Assembly: GCA_015478945.1 (NCBI GenBank)
Contig: JABUQX010095560.1
Coordinates: forward strand, 15,001-35,132
Reading direction: 5' to 3'
DNA from: Trachelipus rathkii
Lineage: Eukaryota; Arthropoda; Malacostraca; Isopoda; Trachelipodidae
Length of the DNA stretch: 20,132 nucleotides
Within the stretch, counting starts at the first letter, position 1. The number at the start of each line of letters is the position of its first letter. The notes below the pieces were generated by a model. The model was not told the origin of the DNA. It saw nothing but the letters and a program-made list of their open reading frames with translations, and searched no databases. The translations under genes and the position numbers were made by a program. Below, piece after piece: positions 1 through 8,814 of this stretch.

Positions 1-207
1 ACGTGTTTCGACGCATCAGCATGTTGATGGGTGGAGCCTCGGACAACGTTTTTGTGAGCGTCCTTATTATTAAGGGCACGGCGGGCCCAATGGAAGAAGG
101 TTGGACCGTGTTTGAAAGCTCGGCAAGGCATAGGCTTGTATACCATGTGTATATTTTAGGGTGGCAAAATCATCAGTTTAGTGTTCTAGTTTGTGAATTT
201 GCATACA
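1..207. other. Unassigned sequence at window edge
   Basis: This is moderately complex sequence without a recognisable domain, splice structure or repeat partner elsewhere in the window. An open frame runs through it on the plus strand, but it continues straight into the CT-rich tract, where stop codons are rare for compositional reasons, so I do not call it coding. It could be the end of a repeat that starts outside the window. Confidence 0.4.
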
Positions 208-364
208 TCTCTCTCTCTCTCGGTCTCTCGTGGCTCGGTGCCGCGGTTCTCTCTCCTGTCTCTCGTTCTCTCGTCCGTCTCGCTCGTCTCTCTCTCGTGC
301 TCTCCGTCGTGGTCTCTCGTCTCGTCTTGCTCTCTCTCGTCTCTCTTCTCTCTCTTCTCTCTCA
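208..364. repeat. CT-rich microsatellite, interrupted by CTCGT units
   Basis: A tract of about 157 bp is built from CT dinucleotides broken by repeated TCTCGT and CTCGTC units. It produces overlapping long open frames on both strands, including an Arg/Glu-rich one on the minus strand. These are products of base composition, not genes. A similar tract lies at 11333-11440. Confidence 0.9.
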
Positions 365-1270
365 TGGTGGAAAACGTTCATAGCTACATCAAGTACACTA
401 TACTGTAAACTTTTCACGAGAAGGGAAACACGAGAATATATGGATCATATTGAAAGGAAATTTTTCATTCAGAAAAAAATATGGCCGTATAGGGGTAGAT
501 TTAATACATTGGATACTGCCATGTTCTTATCAGGACAGGGCTAGCGGAAAGGGTTTTTTGGGGGATATATAATATACCCACCAACTAACAGATGAACGGG
601 TTTGGGGGGCCTATCCAATCCTCCTATATCACGTCAACGCCGCTTTTTGGTTTGGGGTTATATACCCCAACCTGTAAATTTCACTAACTTTGTAAATGAC
701 TATACTGCATTTTAACAGTTTGAAACACACCCCTCCTCCCCTTATTATCTCGAGAAGATTTCCAAAAAACAATACACGCCTTACTCGCTACGCGCCATTC
801 ATATTACTAAATATAGGACGTGAAAGTTTATCTTGTGTATGGAAGTTACGAGGAGGTGCCGGTGTTTCGGGAGTGTGTGTCAGCTGTTTGGATTTTATGG
901 GTGTACGGAAAGATAAGTAAATAATATTTCATCAAGACATATATCAATACCAATTTTACAATCATTTATCAGCATTATTTATTTGTTATGTCAGTTTTGT
1001 TTGTTTTACATCTCTGACTATACAAATTATACAAATATACAAAGAATATTAGTATATATATTGAGCAAATGTTAAGTAGAAAAATCAACATTAACTAAAA
1101 AATAAAATAAAAAACTAAGAAACCTTAAGAAACAAATTTAATCCTTATCCATCGTCAAACAAACATCAACCTTTTTTTTATTTCATTTTTTCAATTTATG
1201 TGTTTATATTGGGTTAAGTGTTGACTAAGGTCAAGGATTTAAAGTATAGTATCCTTTCATGTTCTGTTTC
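365..1270. other. No recognisable gene; unassigned sequence
   Basis: AT-rich sequence with a few GC-richer islands. One small self-complementary motif is visible near 653-668 (GGGGTTATATACCCC). The 74-codon open frame at 696-920 shows no recognisable motif and lies in ordinary-looking sequence. From 930 onward the region is A/T-rich with poly-A-like runs around 1090-1130. I see no support for exons. Confidence 0.45.
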
Positions 1271-1331
1271 AATTATATACTCATACCTATACTAATACTA
1301 TATAATATCACTATAATATTATATATATCTA

Positions 1332-1475
1332 TAGGGGGTGGGGAGGTAGTAGGGTATGAGGGTGAGGGGTAGGTAATAGGTATAGTGATATAGTATAGGT
1401 ATGTAGTATATAGGGTAGTAGTATGAGTGGGTAAGTATATATAGTGATATATATATGAGAAGTAGTAGTAGGGGT
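1332..1475. repeat. G-rich degenerate TAGGG/GTAGTA low-complexity patch
   Basis: The plus strand is nearly free of C and consists of degenerate GGGGTAGGTAG, GTAGTAGG and GTATAG units. A very similar patch lies at 2639-2735. Both adjoin AT arrays, so they look like impure microsatellite edges. The G runs are short and irregular. They could form G-quadruplexes, but nothing in the layout shows selection for that. Confidence 0.7.
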
Positions 1476-1494
1476 TTATATATAAATATTACAT

Positions 1495-1635
1495 TCTCTT
1501 CTTCTCTCTTCTCTCCTTCTTCTCTCTCATTCTCTAATATATAATATATATATTATTATTATTAATATATATATACTTATCTAATAATAAATATATAATA
1601 TAAATATATATGATGAAAGTAAGTAAGTAGATATA

Positions 1636-1666
<31 letters not shown>

Positions 1667-1703
1667 AAAATTATAATATACTATAATATATTTATATATA
1701 TAG
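1495..1703. repeat. CT tract followed by AT array
   Basis: A short impure CT/CTT tract (about 1495-1535) passes directly into TA dinucleotides and TAT/ATT units up to about 1703. A minus-strand open frame across it is a translation of the TA repeat (Ile/Tyr runs) and is not a gene. Confidence 0.88.
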
Positions 1704-2195
1704 GTCTTTTCAGTTATGAGACGACAAGTAATACTCGGATTAATACAATAAATCAACCTTTCAGATAGAATATATCGCTCCCTATTGCCCCAGTTAATGT
1801 ACAGGATTTGAAGGATGTATGTGTTTGTTGTCAATTCGAAAATATTTATGTATAGATAGCATTTAAAGTGTTAACGTGTTTAATTAAATTACAAAGCATA
1901 TAAATAATTTTAGGAAATAATTGGAAATATTTTTTAGACTCTCTTTAACATTTAAATTATAATTAAATTTATGAAGACCGAATTAATATGATCTAGTCTA
2001 TAGAATAACAACTGATTCCGTCAAACTGATCCGTCCGCCAAAAGCTGACTCCGTCCTTATTGGAATTAATTCTTTCTCCACAATTATTTTTAAATACATT
2101 TTATTACTAAACTCTCTCTCATCTTCTCTCACTCTCTATAATATAATAATAAAACTACCTAAATAATATAATAATATAAAGGAGAAATATCAATA
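1704..2195. other. Unassigned AT-rich island
   Basis: No gene or repeat copy was recognised. The only structure is three near-direct repeats of a CTGA(T/C)TCCGTC-like 12-mer at about 2011-2056 (ACTGATTCCGTC, ACTGATCCGTCC, GCTGACTCCGTCC) within otherwise AT-rich DNA. Confidence 0.45.
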
Positions 2196-2298
2196 AATAC
2201 TATATATATAATATAAAATAATATAATATATATAATATATATATATATATATACTACTATATAATCCACTATATATTATATTATATATATATTTAATA
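2196..2298. repeat. AT dinucleotide array
   Basis: TA/ATA repeats with occasional substitutions end directly at the left terminus of the TIR element that begins at 2301. Confidence 0.88.
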
Positions 2299-2300
2299 TA

Positions 2301-2630
2301 GTTAATCACTCCCTTATTTCAGTTTCAGGTATGTGTTGTCTTTAGATTGTTTGTTGTTAGGTAGGATTTAAGGATTTAGTATAAGCTAAAAGATTAAGTT
2401 AGGTTAGAGTTAGGTTCAAGGTTAAGGGATATTAGGATTAAGGTTTAAGTTTAGGCCTTAGATTGAGGGTTTCAGTTAGGTTGGCTTGCTTAGGTTAGGA
2501 GTTAGGTTTAGGTTAGGTTAGGTTAGGTTAGGTGTAACTTAAAAAACTAAACCTAATTTAAAAATGACCACCTAAAAACAACTATTGAGAATAAATACCT
2601 GAAACCTGAAATTAAGTGAGTGATTTAACT
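2301..2630. mobile_element. Non-autonomous TIR element with degenerate TTAGG core (family I)
   Basis: The left end (2301-2362) begins GTTAATCACTCCCTTATTTC. The right end (about 2567-2630), read in reverse complement, begins GTTAAATCACTCACTTAATT. The two match over about 65 bp with small indels, sharing CAGGTAT and TTGTTGTTAGG-like stretches further in. Between them lies a core of about 200 bp of degenerate TTAGG and TTAGGT units, purest at about 2505-2535. There is no coding capacity. The arrangement is that of a MITE-like element with a telomere-type microsatellite inside. The target-site duplication is unclear because the flanks are AT repeats. The ends differ from those of the second TTAGG family at 12711-12888. 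Confidence 0.72.
2365..2535 (+). repeat. Interstitial TTAGG telomere-type repeat, degenerate
   Basis: TTAGG, TTAGGT and TTAAGG variants run on the plus strand, with perfect GGTTAGGTTAGGTTAGGTTA only near the right side. TTAGG is the arthropod telomeric unit. Its decay and internal position inside a TIR element argue against a functional telomere here. Confidence 0.85.
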
Positions 2631-2638
2631 TATAGTGA

Positions 2639-2735
2639 TAGGGGGGGTATAGGGTGAGGTAGTAGGGTGAGTATAGATAGTAGAGTGAGGATATAGGAGG
2701 GTAGGGGGGTAGTAGTATATAGTATAGGTAGTAGG
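2639..2735. repeat. G-rich degenerate GTAGTAGGGTGAG patch
   Basis: Low-complexity G/A/T sequence of the same type as the patch at 1332-1475. It follows the right end of the family I TIR element. Confidence 0.7.
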
Positions 2736-3640
2736 GTTATGCTGCTATACTTCAACTCTCATTTATAATATGCTTCACAACTTTGTAATGGAATTCCACT
2801 ATATACATATATATTCTTAGTGCGAAAATGTGTCTGTCATCATATTTATGTACCCAAGGACCGAATTTATAAATAAATTAGAGTAGCAAATTTTACCAAA
2901 ATCATATTTCTACTAATTATATTTATTATCATATAGACTATTATCATATGTATTTATATATATATTTAACTGTTGTATATAACTATGTATATATATATAT
3001 ATATATGGACATAAAAGAAAACGAATTGACCTTTTGAGAGAAGGTCAAAGAGTATTTTTAACTTATTATAAATGAAAGGAAATTCAAAAAAAGAATGTAA
3101 AAAATCGTAAGAATTATTAGTTATAATTAAAAAAAATGACTAACCTACTGTTCATAGTTATAATAGTAACTGATGACGAATATTTTATGAAAATTTTTGC
3201 CGACTTTTTCAATATACTCGGTTTCAGCATTGGAAAACTCCTCGGGGAAGGGTATGCTCATTTGTCTCGAAAATGCAGTTTTTTTTTAAATGAAAATGAA
3301 TAAATAATTGAGCAGTATTTACACTCTGAAATAGTAATTAAGATAAAGTAAAAAAAGAGAAGTATCTCTTACGATACAGGTTTGTGAAAACAAAATTGCT
3401 TCGATTTATATAAGTTCTTTAAGTTTTGCTAACATATAGAAACTGCGCTCCGACGAATATAGCGTAACGACGACAGCGTCGGTTGTGGTCGAGGCCGGGG
3501 CGCTTGTGGCGAACAATGCTAATGTTTCCGGCATCGATGGAGAACCCACTTTATATACGGTTAATAGTTACCCCATAAAGAAAATAAGTAATACTCTATT
3601 GAACATAAACCTAACTTTTCCACTAGTTGTTTAGATTTAA
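2736..3640. other. Unassigned AT-rich sequence with one GC-rich island
   Basis: An AT array sits at about 2945-3006. A small hairpin (TTGACCTT and AAGGTCAA) lies at 3026-3047. A GC-richer island at about 3440-3540 contains the stem CGACGAC...GTCG and has no counterpart elsewhere in the window. No gene, transposon protein or RNA gene was recognised. Confidence 0.4.
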
Positions 3641-3647
3641 GTTGTGT

Positions 3648-3790
3648 ATATTATATATACGCTCCTATATATATATAATATAATAATATATTATATTAAT
3701 ATATATATATATATATAATATATATTATATTATGTATTATAGTATATATAATATCGTATAGTAATACTATATATATATATATATATTATT
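3648..3790. repeat. AT dinucleotide array
   Basis: TA/ATAT repeats with scattered interruptions run up to the left flank of copy A of the GC-rich repeat. Copy B has a similar but shorter TATATATTATTT edge, so the array may be part of the repeated unit. Confidence 0.88.
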
Positions 3791-4085
3791 TGTTAAGTGA
3801 GTTGTACAGCGAGCAAAAATAAGAGGAGGGCTCGAGCCAGACCGGGGAGCAGAACGGGGGGCAACGAATATTCCATACCCACGATAAGGGGAGGGGCGGA
3901 GGAACAGCCCACGCGACCACCATCAAATACCAAAAGAAGCGGGGTTCGCCGGAGAGACACCTTCCCCGAGAAGGGGGGGGAAAATAAGTCCTAAACCACT
4001 AGTCGATATCCCCGGAAGAGACCAGAGAGACCAACCGACTCCTAGCCAATCTTATGTTACCCTTGGGTATTCCTTTAGTTAAAAA
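3790..4085 (+). repeat. GC-rich dispersed repeat, copy A
   Basis: This segment matches copy B at about 10185-10465 in the same orientation. The shared landmarks come in the same order: TATTATTT.GTAAG, GGCTCGAGCC, TTCCATACCC, GGGGCGGAGGA, ATACCAA.AAGCG, a run of G followed by AAAATA.GTCCTA, CCCCGGAAG, and TTCCTTTA.TTA. Identity is roughly two thirds by eye, with many indels. Frames are not conserved between copies (the longest open frame is on opposite strands), so it is not protein coding. The GGCTCGAGCC palindrome resembles a Pol III box B, but no box A lies at tRNA-like spacing, so I do not call it a SINE. Class unknown. Confidence 0.75.
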
Positions 4086-4300
4086 CAAAAAAAAAATAAA
4101 AAATAAAAACTGAACTGGTATCCTTTTCAATGAAGGAATCCTTAATATATAAATTTAGAATCCATCAAATCCCTAATAATAGAAAGTCTATTATGGTACC
4201 ATAAAAGATAACCCTGTACTAATTATTTATTTATGGCATAAAACGAGAGTACCGTTCAGAAAGAGTCAATATACTAGAAACTTTCTCCATATAATCATAT
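4086..4300. other. A-rich tract and unassigned sequence
   Basis: An A-rich tract at about 4081-4108 follows the GC-rich repeat, as T/A tracts also border copy B. The remainder shows no recognisable feature. Confidence 0.4.
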
Positions 4301-4322
4301 ATAATAATAATAAATAATATAT

Positions 4323-4356
<34 letters not shown>

Positions 4357-4408
4357 ATATAATATATATATATATATATATTATATAATATAATAATAAT
4401 ATATATTA
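4301..4408. repeat. AT dinucleotide array
   Basis: Nearly pure TA/ATA repeat. The minus-strand open frame across it is an Ile/Tyr repeat translation and not a gene. Confidence 0.9.
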
Positions 4409-4905
4409 CAATTAATCGACGGGTATAAAAGCATTTCAAGCAAGAAAATTCCTTCTGCAAATGAACTGCCAATTCTAATTGGCTGTAAATGAAAACACGT
4501 TTCTGATCACAATTTCACCTCAACCAATCCACCGTATTATCATTGTTGCAGATCGAATTTTTTCGATTTTGTTTGCATTTGTAATTTTAATAAGTTTTTT
4601 AAAGTACCTCATGTCTCATTATTACTTACATTAGTAATAAATTAATTTAATATTATCATTTTAAAGTTATTTATTTTTTATTATTCGCATTAAGGCTGAG
4701 GAACGGGGGTGGGGGGCCTTTTGAATAACATACAAGTCAACATCCCATTTCCATACACTTTGTTATTTGATCGGAATTTAATCGCTACGATACATTTTTT
4801 ATTATTTTTAGGAGTGACCCATCGGTAAGCTAGTCGAAAAATAGATGATGACAGATCGATTAATATCCGTGTGTCGGGTGCCTCAAGAACCCGGTGAGGA
4901 GGAAG
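4409..4905. other. Unassigned AT-rich island
   Basis: No gene or repeat partner was recognised. A short inverted motif, GCCAATTCTAATTGGC, lies at 4468-4483. A G-rich stretch lies at 4701-4719. Confidence 0.4.
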
Positions 4906-4906
4906 A

Positions 4907-5002
4907 CCTATATATTATAATATATAATATATAATTATTAATATAATATATATATATATATATATAATATATATATATATTATATATATATTATATTATA
5001 TA
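4907..5002. repeat. AT dinucleotide array
   Basis: TA/ATA repeat with few interruptions. Confidence 0.88.
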
Positions 5003-5278
5003 CATCTTAGTCATGCTAAAATCTTCTGATGAGTACACAAACATCGCGACGTTTTTATTGCTTTATAAATTTACATTTGACACCTTTCATTAAAAATAAT
5101 CAAACGGATTTATGACAAAAATTTACATTTTGTCAGCAAGAAAAGAGATTCTAACATTACCAACATTTTACACTGGCTTCCGCCCAATTCCTCTCCTCTT
5201 TTCGTCTTTCTATAACTCTACCGTTTTTAGTCAGATTGGCTTTCTTTTTACTTCATTTCCTATACACTAGCAGAGGAA
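5003..5278. other. Unassigned island between AT arrays
   Basis: T- and C-richer sequence from about 5165 to 5260, without recognisable motifs. Confidence 0.4.
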
Positions 5279-5430
5279 TTAATATATAATCATATAAAAT
5301 ATATAAATATATAATATAATAATATATATAATACTATATATACATAAATAATATATATAATGAGTAGTAGTAGCCTACTAAATTAATGAGTAGTCCTATA
5401 ATACTATATTAATATATAATATATAATATA
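5279..5430. repeat. AT-rich array, impure
   Basis: ATATA and TAATA units with a short GAGTAGTAGTAG interruption at about 5361-5395. Confidence 0.85.
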
Positions 5431-5609
5431 CGTAGCAAGACCTTAGTTTTACTCTTCCTGGGGCAAGCAACCAGTAAACAACTCGGCTGCGACATTTTGG
5501 TGGACGACAAGGCTTGGATAGCCCGCCTTAGCGTCCGACTTCTTAGTATTAGTCCCCGTGTATACCTCTCATTGAGAAGGGGATTAGCATTTAGGGAAGT
5601 TTTAATGAT
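5431..5609. other. GC-richer island, possible LTR-retrotransposon junction
   Basis: A non-repetitive island between AT arrays contains CATTTTGGTGGACGACAAGG at about 5493-5512. That is reminiscent of the LTR/primer-binding-site junction of Gypsy-like elements (TTTGGCGACGA type). No LTR pair, gag or pol sequence was found, so this remains a resemblance only. Confidence 0.2.
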
Positions 5610-5745
5610 TATATAAAAGTATATAAAATAATATAATTATATATATAATAGTATTATATATATTATATTATTAATATAATTATTCATATATTACCTCAAT
5701 ATATATATATATATAAATTATATATTATATATATATTATTATATA
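5610..5745. repeat. AT-rich array
   Basis: ATATA/TAATAT repeat with interruptions. Confidence 0.85.
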
Positions 5746-6036
5746 CTTGACCCTCGTTTCCCAGAAGTTTGGAGTTGGGGCTGGCGGCAACATGTCACAA
5801 GAAGAATATGATACATTGTCGTATATGTTTTCCAACCTAACCCTCCTCATACCTTAAGTGCGCTAAAACGTCACACGTCACAATCTAGCCTCCGCACTTC
5901 ACACAGCCAGTGACAGTTGACGTAACTGTGGCAGGTGGCTTGGTCGAGATGTCATGAGTTCATATCCACTGAGCCAGGTCTCATTGAGCCATAGGGGGGT
6001 TTTTAGCCTTTCATTAAACACCACGTTCACTTTAAC
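5746..6036. other. Unassigned sequence left of TTAGG-family copy
   Basis: Moderate-complexity sequence without recognised coding or RNA features. ACGTCACACGTCACA at about 5869-5883 is a short direct repeat. The open frame starting at 5954 runs into the TIR family copy and is not supported as a gene. Confidence 0.4.
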
Positions 6037-6190
6037 GGAGGACTACCCAATGGTCGACAGAAAAATATATAGTCGACCGCCATCAAAAAAAAAATTCTTT
6101 GTACAGTCCTGCTGCAGGCGGTTAGGCATACCGGTCTACGGCCTTAGGTTACGCGTTAGGTTATAGTCTTTCTGCTTGGCCATTCGTTAG
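6037..6190 (+). mobile_element. TTAGG-associated TIR family II, one-ended copy
   Basis: The left end reads GGAGGACTACCCAATGGTCGAC, followed by GCCATCAAAAAAAAAATTC, TTTGTACAG and GCAGGCGGTTAGG. These are the same landmarks in the same order as the terminal repeats of the complete element at 12711-12888. Two degenerate TTAGGTTA units follow (6144-6162). The opposite end is not recognisable in the next 200 bp, so the copy is truncated or too diverged to see. Confidence 0.6.
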
Positions 6191-6315
6191 GCAGAAACTC
6201 CTAATTACAAAGTTTACTTCTTCCTATATAATGCTCTACCATATATCCTGCTCGAGACCATTTATTTGGGTATGAGCGTCCCATTCTCTAGCGTGTTATG
6301 AGGTGGAGAGGTAGT

Positions 6316-6329
6316 GGGGGGGGGGGGGG
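6316..6329 (+). repeat. Homopolymer G run (14 bp)
   Basis: Fourteen consecutive G residues are followed by further G-rich sequence to about 6375. Such runs are error-prone in sequencing, so the exact length is uncertain. Confidence 0.9.
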
Positions 6330-6389
6330 TATGGGGGCCTATTGGGGGCGTGGTGGCGGAGCTGGGGCGTGAATAAATTCACCATCAGT

Positions 6390-6863
6390 GTTTCTCCAAA
6401 TCCCTCTTTTATGACCTCAATCTCACTTTTCTTTGGTGTTTCCACATTGCCGGTCGCTCGATTCGCCACAATTACTCCCTTTTATGTACGCATCTGCTAA
6501 ACGCCAACCCAAGCTATCATTCCTAGTCTTTTGCTGTGTTCCCCTGTGACCGGAAACCACCGTTAATGACACTCTCCTTTATTCTCCATGTCATGGTTTT
6601 CAGCACGCCCACATAACTCCCTTAAGTATGGCGTCGATTTTGCAATTGTTATCAGATTATAGCTATGACACATCTAATGCATGGCTCGCCCTCTAAGTGA
6701 GCAATTGATTCATGCGACGTGGCGAGCATAGCTTGCATAAGTAGATCTAATACCGGTCTTATTCCAGCATCAATAGTGTTCGTTGTCCCCATTCAATAGA
6801 GTACGGGTAACAAGCGAGTCACCCCTCCCACTCCCGCCCAAACCCCTAGTTCCACTGAGACTC
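6390..6863 (-). pseudogene. Possible 3' part of LINE B (antisense)
   Basis: The plus strand is rich in C and T, like the better-supported LINE B segment at 8815-9830 on the other side of the palindrome. In minus-strand translation a segment near 6590-6640 reads M-P-Y-L-R-E-L-C-G, resembling the M-x-x-L-R-x-x-C-G stretch found in the C-terminal region of this type of invertebrate LINE protein. A later stretch near 6470-6500 (RLADAY) could match the R-L-x-x-x-x-Y segment that follows in the same proteins. The spacing between the two is close to expectation. Stops and frameshifts are frequent. The match is weak on its own. Its order and orientation relative to the palindrome make it plausible. 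Confidence 0.38.
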
Positions 6864-6865
6864 TA

Positions 6866-7830
6866 AGCGGCCCTACTCCTACCAGTCACCACGGCCTTTT
6901 TCTCTTCCTTTGGGTCAAGTGTTCCTTCAGAATCCTCACCCTTAACGAAATTCAAATTTAATGAACGAATCACCTCTCGCGAAATTTTTCCCTAAGGAAG
7001 CCTGCCGTCGCAATACCTTGGCGAAATCTCTTCCTTAGTCCAGGTAGGAAGCTCTGAACCAACCTTGAACTCTCTTTAAAGATTTAATGTCTTTCCGAGA
7101 GCGGCAGCCAATCTTAAAAGGTTGCCGACCCCTGGCCTAGATGCTAATTGTTATGTAATTTATTTTCATTTGTAGAGTCATTTAATATGTAAATTGATTT
7201 TGGTCATAATATATACTGATTCGTAGTAAGAATAATACCCAAAATACCACATAATTAGGCTTCACACTTTTTAGCCAGAGAAATAGGCCAGCAGTGCAAC
7301 CTTCGACCGGGACCTTAACTTTAGTGTAAGAGAGCGCAGAATGATATTTATAAGTTTCTTCAATAATTTCCGTAGACATAGGCTACGTTCAGCCTATGTC
7401 GGCTATGCCAACCAAAGCAACCTGGAAGTAATATAATGTGAAGGCAACACATCTTCAATTCTCATAGTATTTTATTAAACGCGTTTAGATTAATTTTCAA
7501 TTAAATTTTTTTTCTTTTTAAAATATTTCATAAATTTAATCATTTCAATAAAATAATATAAAATACCTTTTCTTTTGTTCTAGTTTTTCATTACTTTGTG
7601 TTCATTGGTTAATGGTCTCTGACGTCATGAAATTTGATGACTTTTTCCTTTGAAAACTTGGTCTTCGATAAGTTAGTCTACCCGAATTTTAAGAAAAGGT
7701 GTGGTTTATAAATAGTCAAAATTTTTTTAAGATTCTTATGCATATGAGGAAATGCTTATACTGAGGACTATCACTTTCTACGGAGAAAGTCAAGACGTTT
7801 TTTCAAAGTTGATTCGTACTACGGGAGCCA
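6866..7830 (-). repeat. Left arm of the foldback palindrome
   Basis: Reverse-complement partner of 7860-8808. The inner end (ATTCGTACTACGGGAGCC) is a decayed version of the right arm's GGGCCGTATTTATGAAT terminus. The outer end (TAAGCGGCCCTAC) is more decayed than that of the right arm. The 65-codon minus-strand open frame at 7182-7379 lies within the arm and is disrupted in the partner arm, so it is not a gene. Confidence 0.8.
7100..7133 (-). mobile_element. hAT-like terminal motif
   Basis: Read on the minus strand, the segment begins CAGGGGTCGGCAACCTTTT and continues AAGATTGGCTGCC. This is very like the terminal inverted repeat of many animal hAT elements (CAGGGGTCGGCAACCT type). It lies inside the left arm of the palindrome, and the partner arm lacks it. 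A matching opposite end is only faintly suggested at about 7040 (CAGGTAGGAAGC). The expected 8 bp duplication is not clear. Confidence 0.45.
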
Positions 7831-7859
7831 CTGTCCCCTTTCATTCAACCATAAAGATT

Positions 7860-8808
7860 TAGGGCCGTATTTATGAATCACTTTGAAAAACGTCTTGACT
7901 ATCCGTAAAGGTAGCCTCAGATAAGCATTTCTCCACTGCATAAGAATCTAAAAAAATTGCTATTTAGTAAACCGCTACCCGATTTCCTTTATTCGGGAAG
8001 CGTCTATCGAAAGATCAGTTTTACAGGAAAAAACGTCCATAATATTCATGACGTCAGAGAACCAATACCAATGAAACAACAAGTAAACTTATAACTATAA
8101 CCAAATAAAAGTAATATTTATATATTAATATTTAGTGTACATTAATTTTATTAGAAATATTAAAAAGAACCAATAATTTAATCAATAATCTAAAACGCAT
8201 TTCAAAGAATACTATTGTAGAATTTGAAGATTTGTTCTGCGTTTTCAAAGCTGTTAGGTTTGAGTCGCATGGGTTGGCAAAGCCGTAGGCTGAACGTAGC
8301 CTAGCTAACGAAACTATGATTAATTAATAAAAATATCATCTGCTCCTTACACTAAAGTTAGGTCCCGGTCGCAAGTTGCACGCTGTCTATTTTTCTCTGT
8401 GTGAGCCTAATTATGTGTTTTTTGGGTATTTTTCTTACACACAAGTATATATTTGACAAAATCATTTTTATAAATAAAGCACAATGATATATAATTAAAT
8501 AATCAATAAATGACAATAATAATAGCTAATAAAAAAAAATGCAAATAAATTAGCCGATTTAAAATATACAAAAATCTTTTAAAAGAATACATATTCAAAA
8601 ATATTAAAAACGTGAAAATAAAGTTGCTCCTCAGTTAAGGGAAGCAGATATCCTTCCAAGCTATCTTGCCGACGTCAAGGTTCCTTACATAAAAAATTTC
8701 TCAAGGATCGTTCATAAATTTGAATCATTACGTTAAGGAGGATTCTGAAGGGACACCTTGACGAAAAGGAGAGAAAAGGCCGGTTATAAAATATTATATA
8801 TACGGCCC
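7860..8808 (+). repeat. Right arm of the foldback palindrome, with clear termini
   Basis: A unit of about 947 bp is bordered by TA at 7860-7861 and 8809-8810. Its ends are GGGCCGTATTTAT and, in reverse complement, GGGCCGTATATAT, so the arm by itself has the structure of a complete small TIR element. It contains no open frame with recognisable motifs. Confidence 0.78.
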
Positions 8809-8814
8809 TAATTG

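Larger units (their letters stand above)
6866..8808. mobile_element. 1.94 kb near-palindromic foldback element (MITE-like)
   Basis: The left arm (6866-7830) and right arm (7860-8808) are reverse complements along their whole length, with many substitutions and indels and a 29 bp spacer. Matching landmarks are GGCCTTTTTCTCTTCC/GGCCTTTTCTCTCC at the outer edge, TTCAGAATCCTC, AGGCTACGTTCAGCCTA/TAGGCTGAACGTAGCCT, TGACGTCA, and GATTCTTATGCATATGAGGAAATG-type sequence near the centre. The right arm carries clear ends GGGCCGTATTTATGAA and ATATATACGGCCC, each bordered by TA. The left outer end is also preceded by TA (6864-6865). TA duplications and these ends suggest a Tc1/mariner-type or similar MITE. 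It has no transposase. It could be one foldback element or two inverted ~950 bp copies. Confidence 0.8.

Noticed and set aside
3..383. 126-codon plus-strand open frame at the window start
   Set aside because: Its second half is a translation of the CT-rich microsatellite. The first half shows no recognisable motif and has no supported start or splice context.
178..417. Arg/Glu-rich minus-strand open frame
   Set aside because: Reverse-strand reading of the CT tract; alternating charged residues come from GA repeats.
2365..2535. A true chromosome end or telomere
   Set aside because: TTAGG units are degenerate, lie between inverted repeats and are followed on both sides by long non-telomeric sequence.
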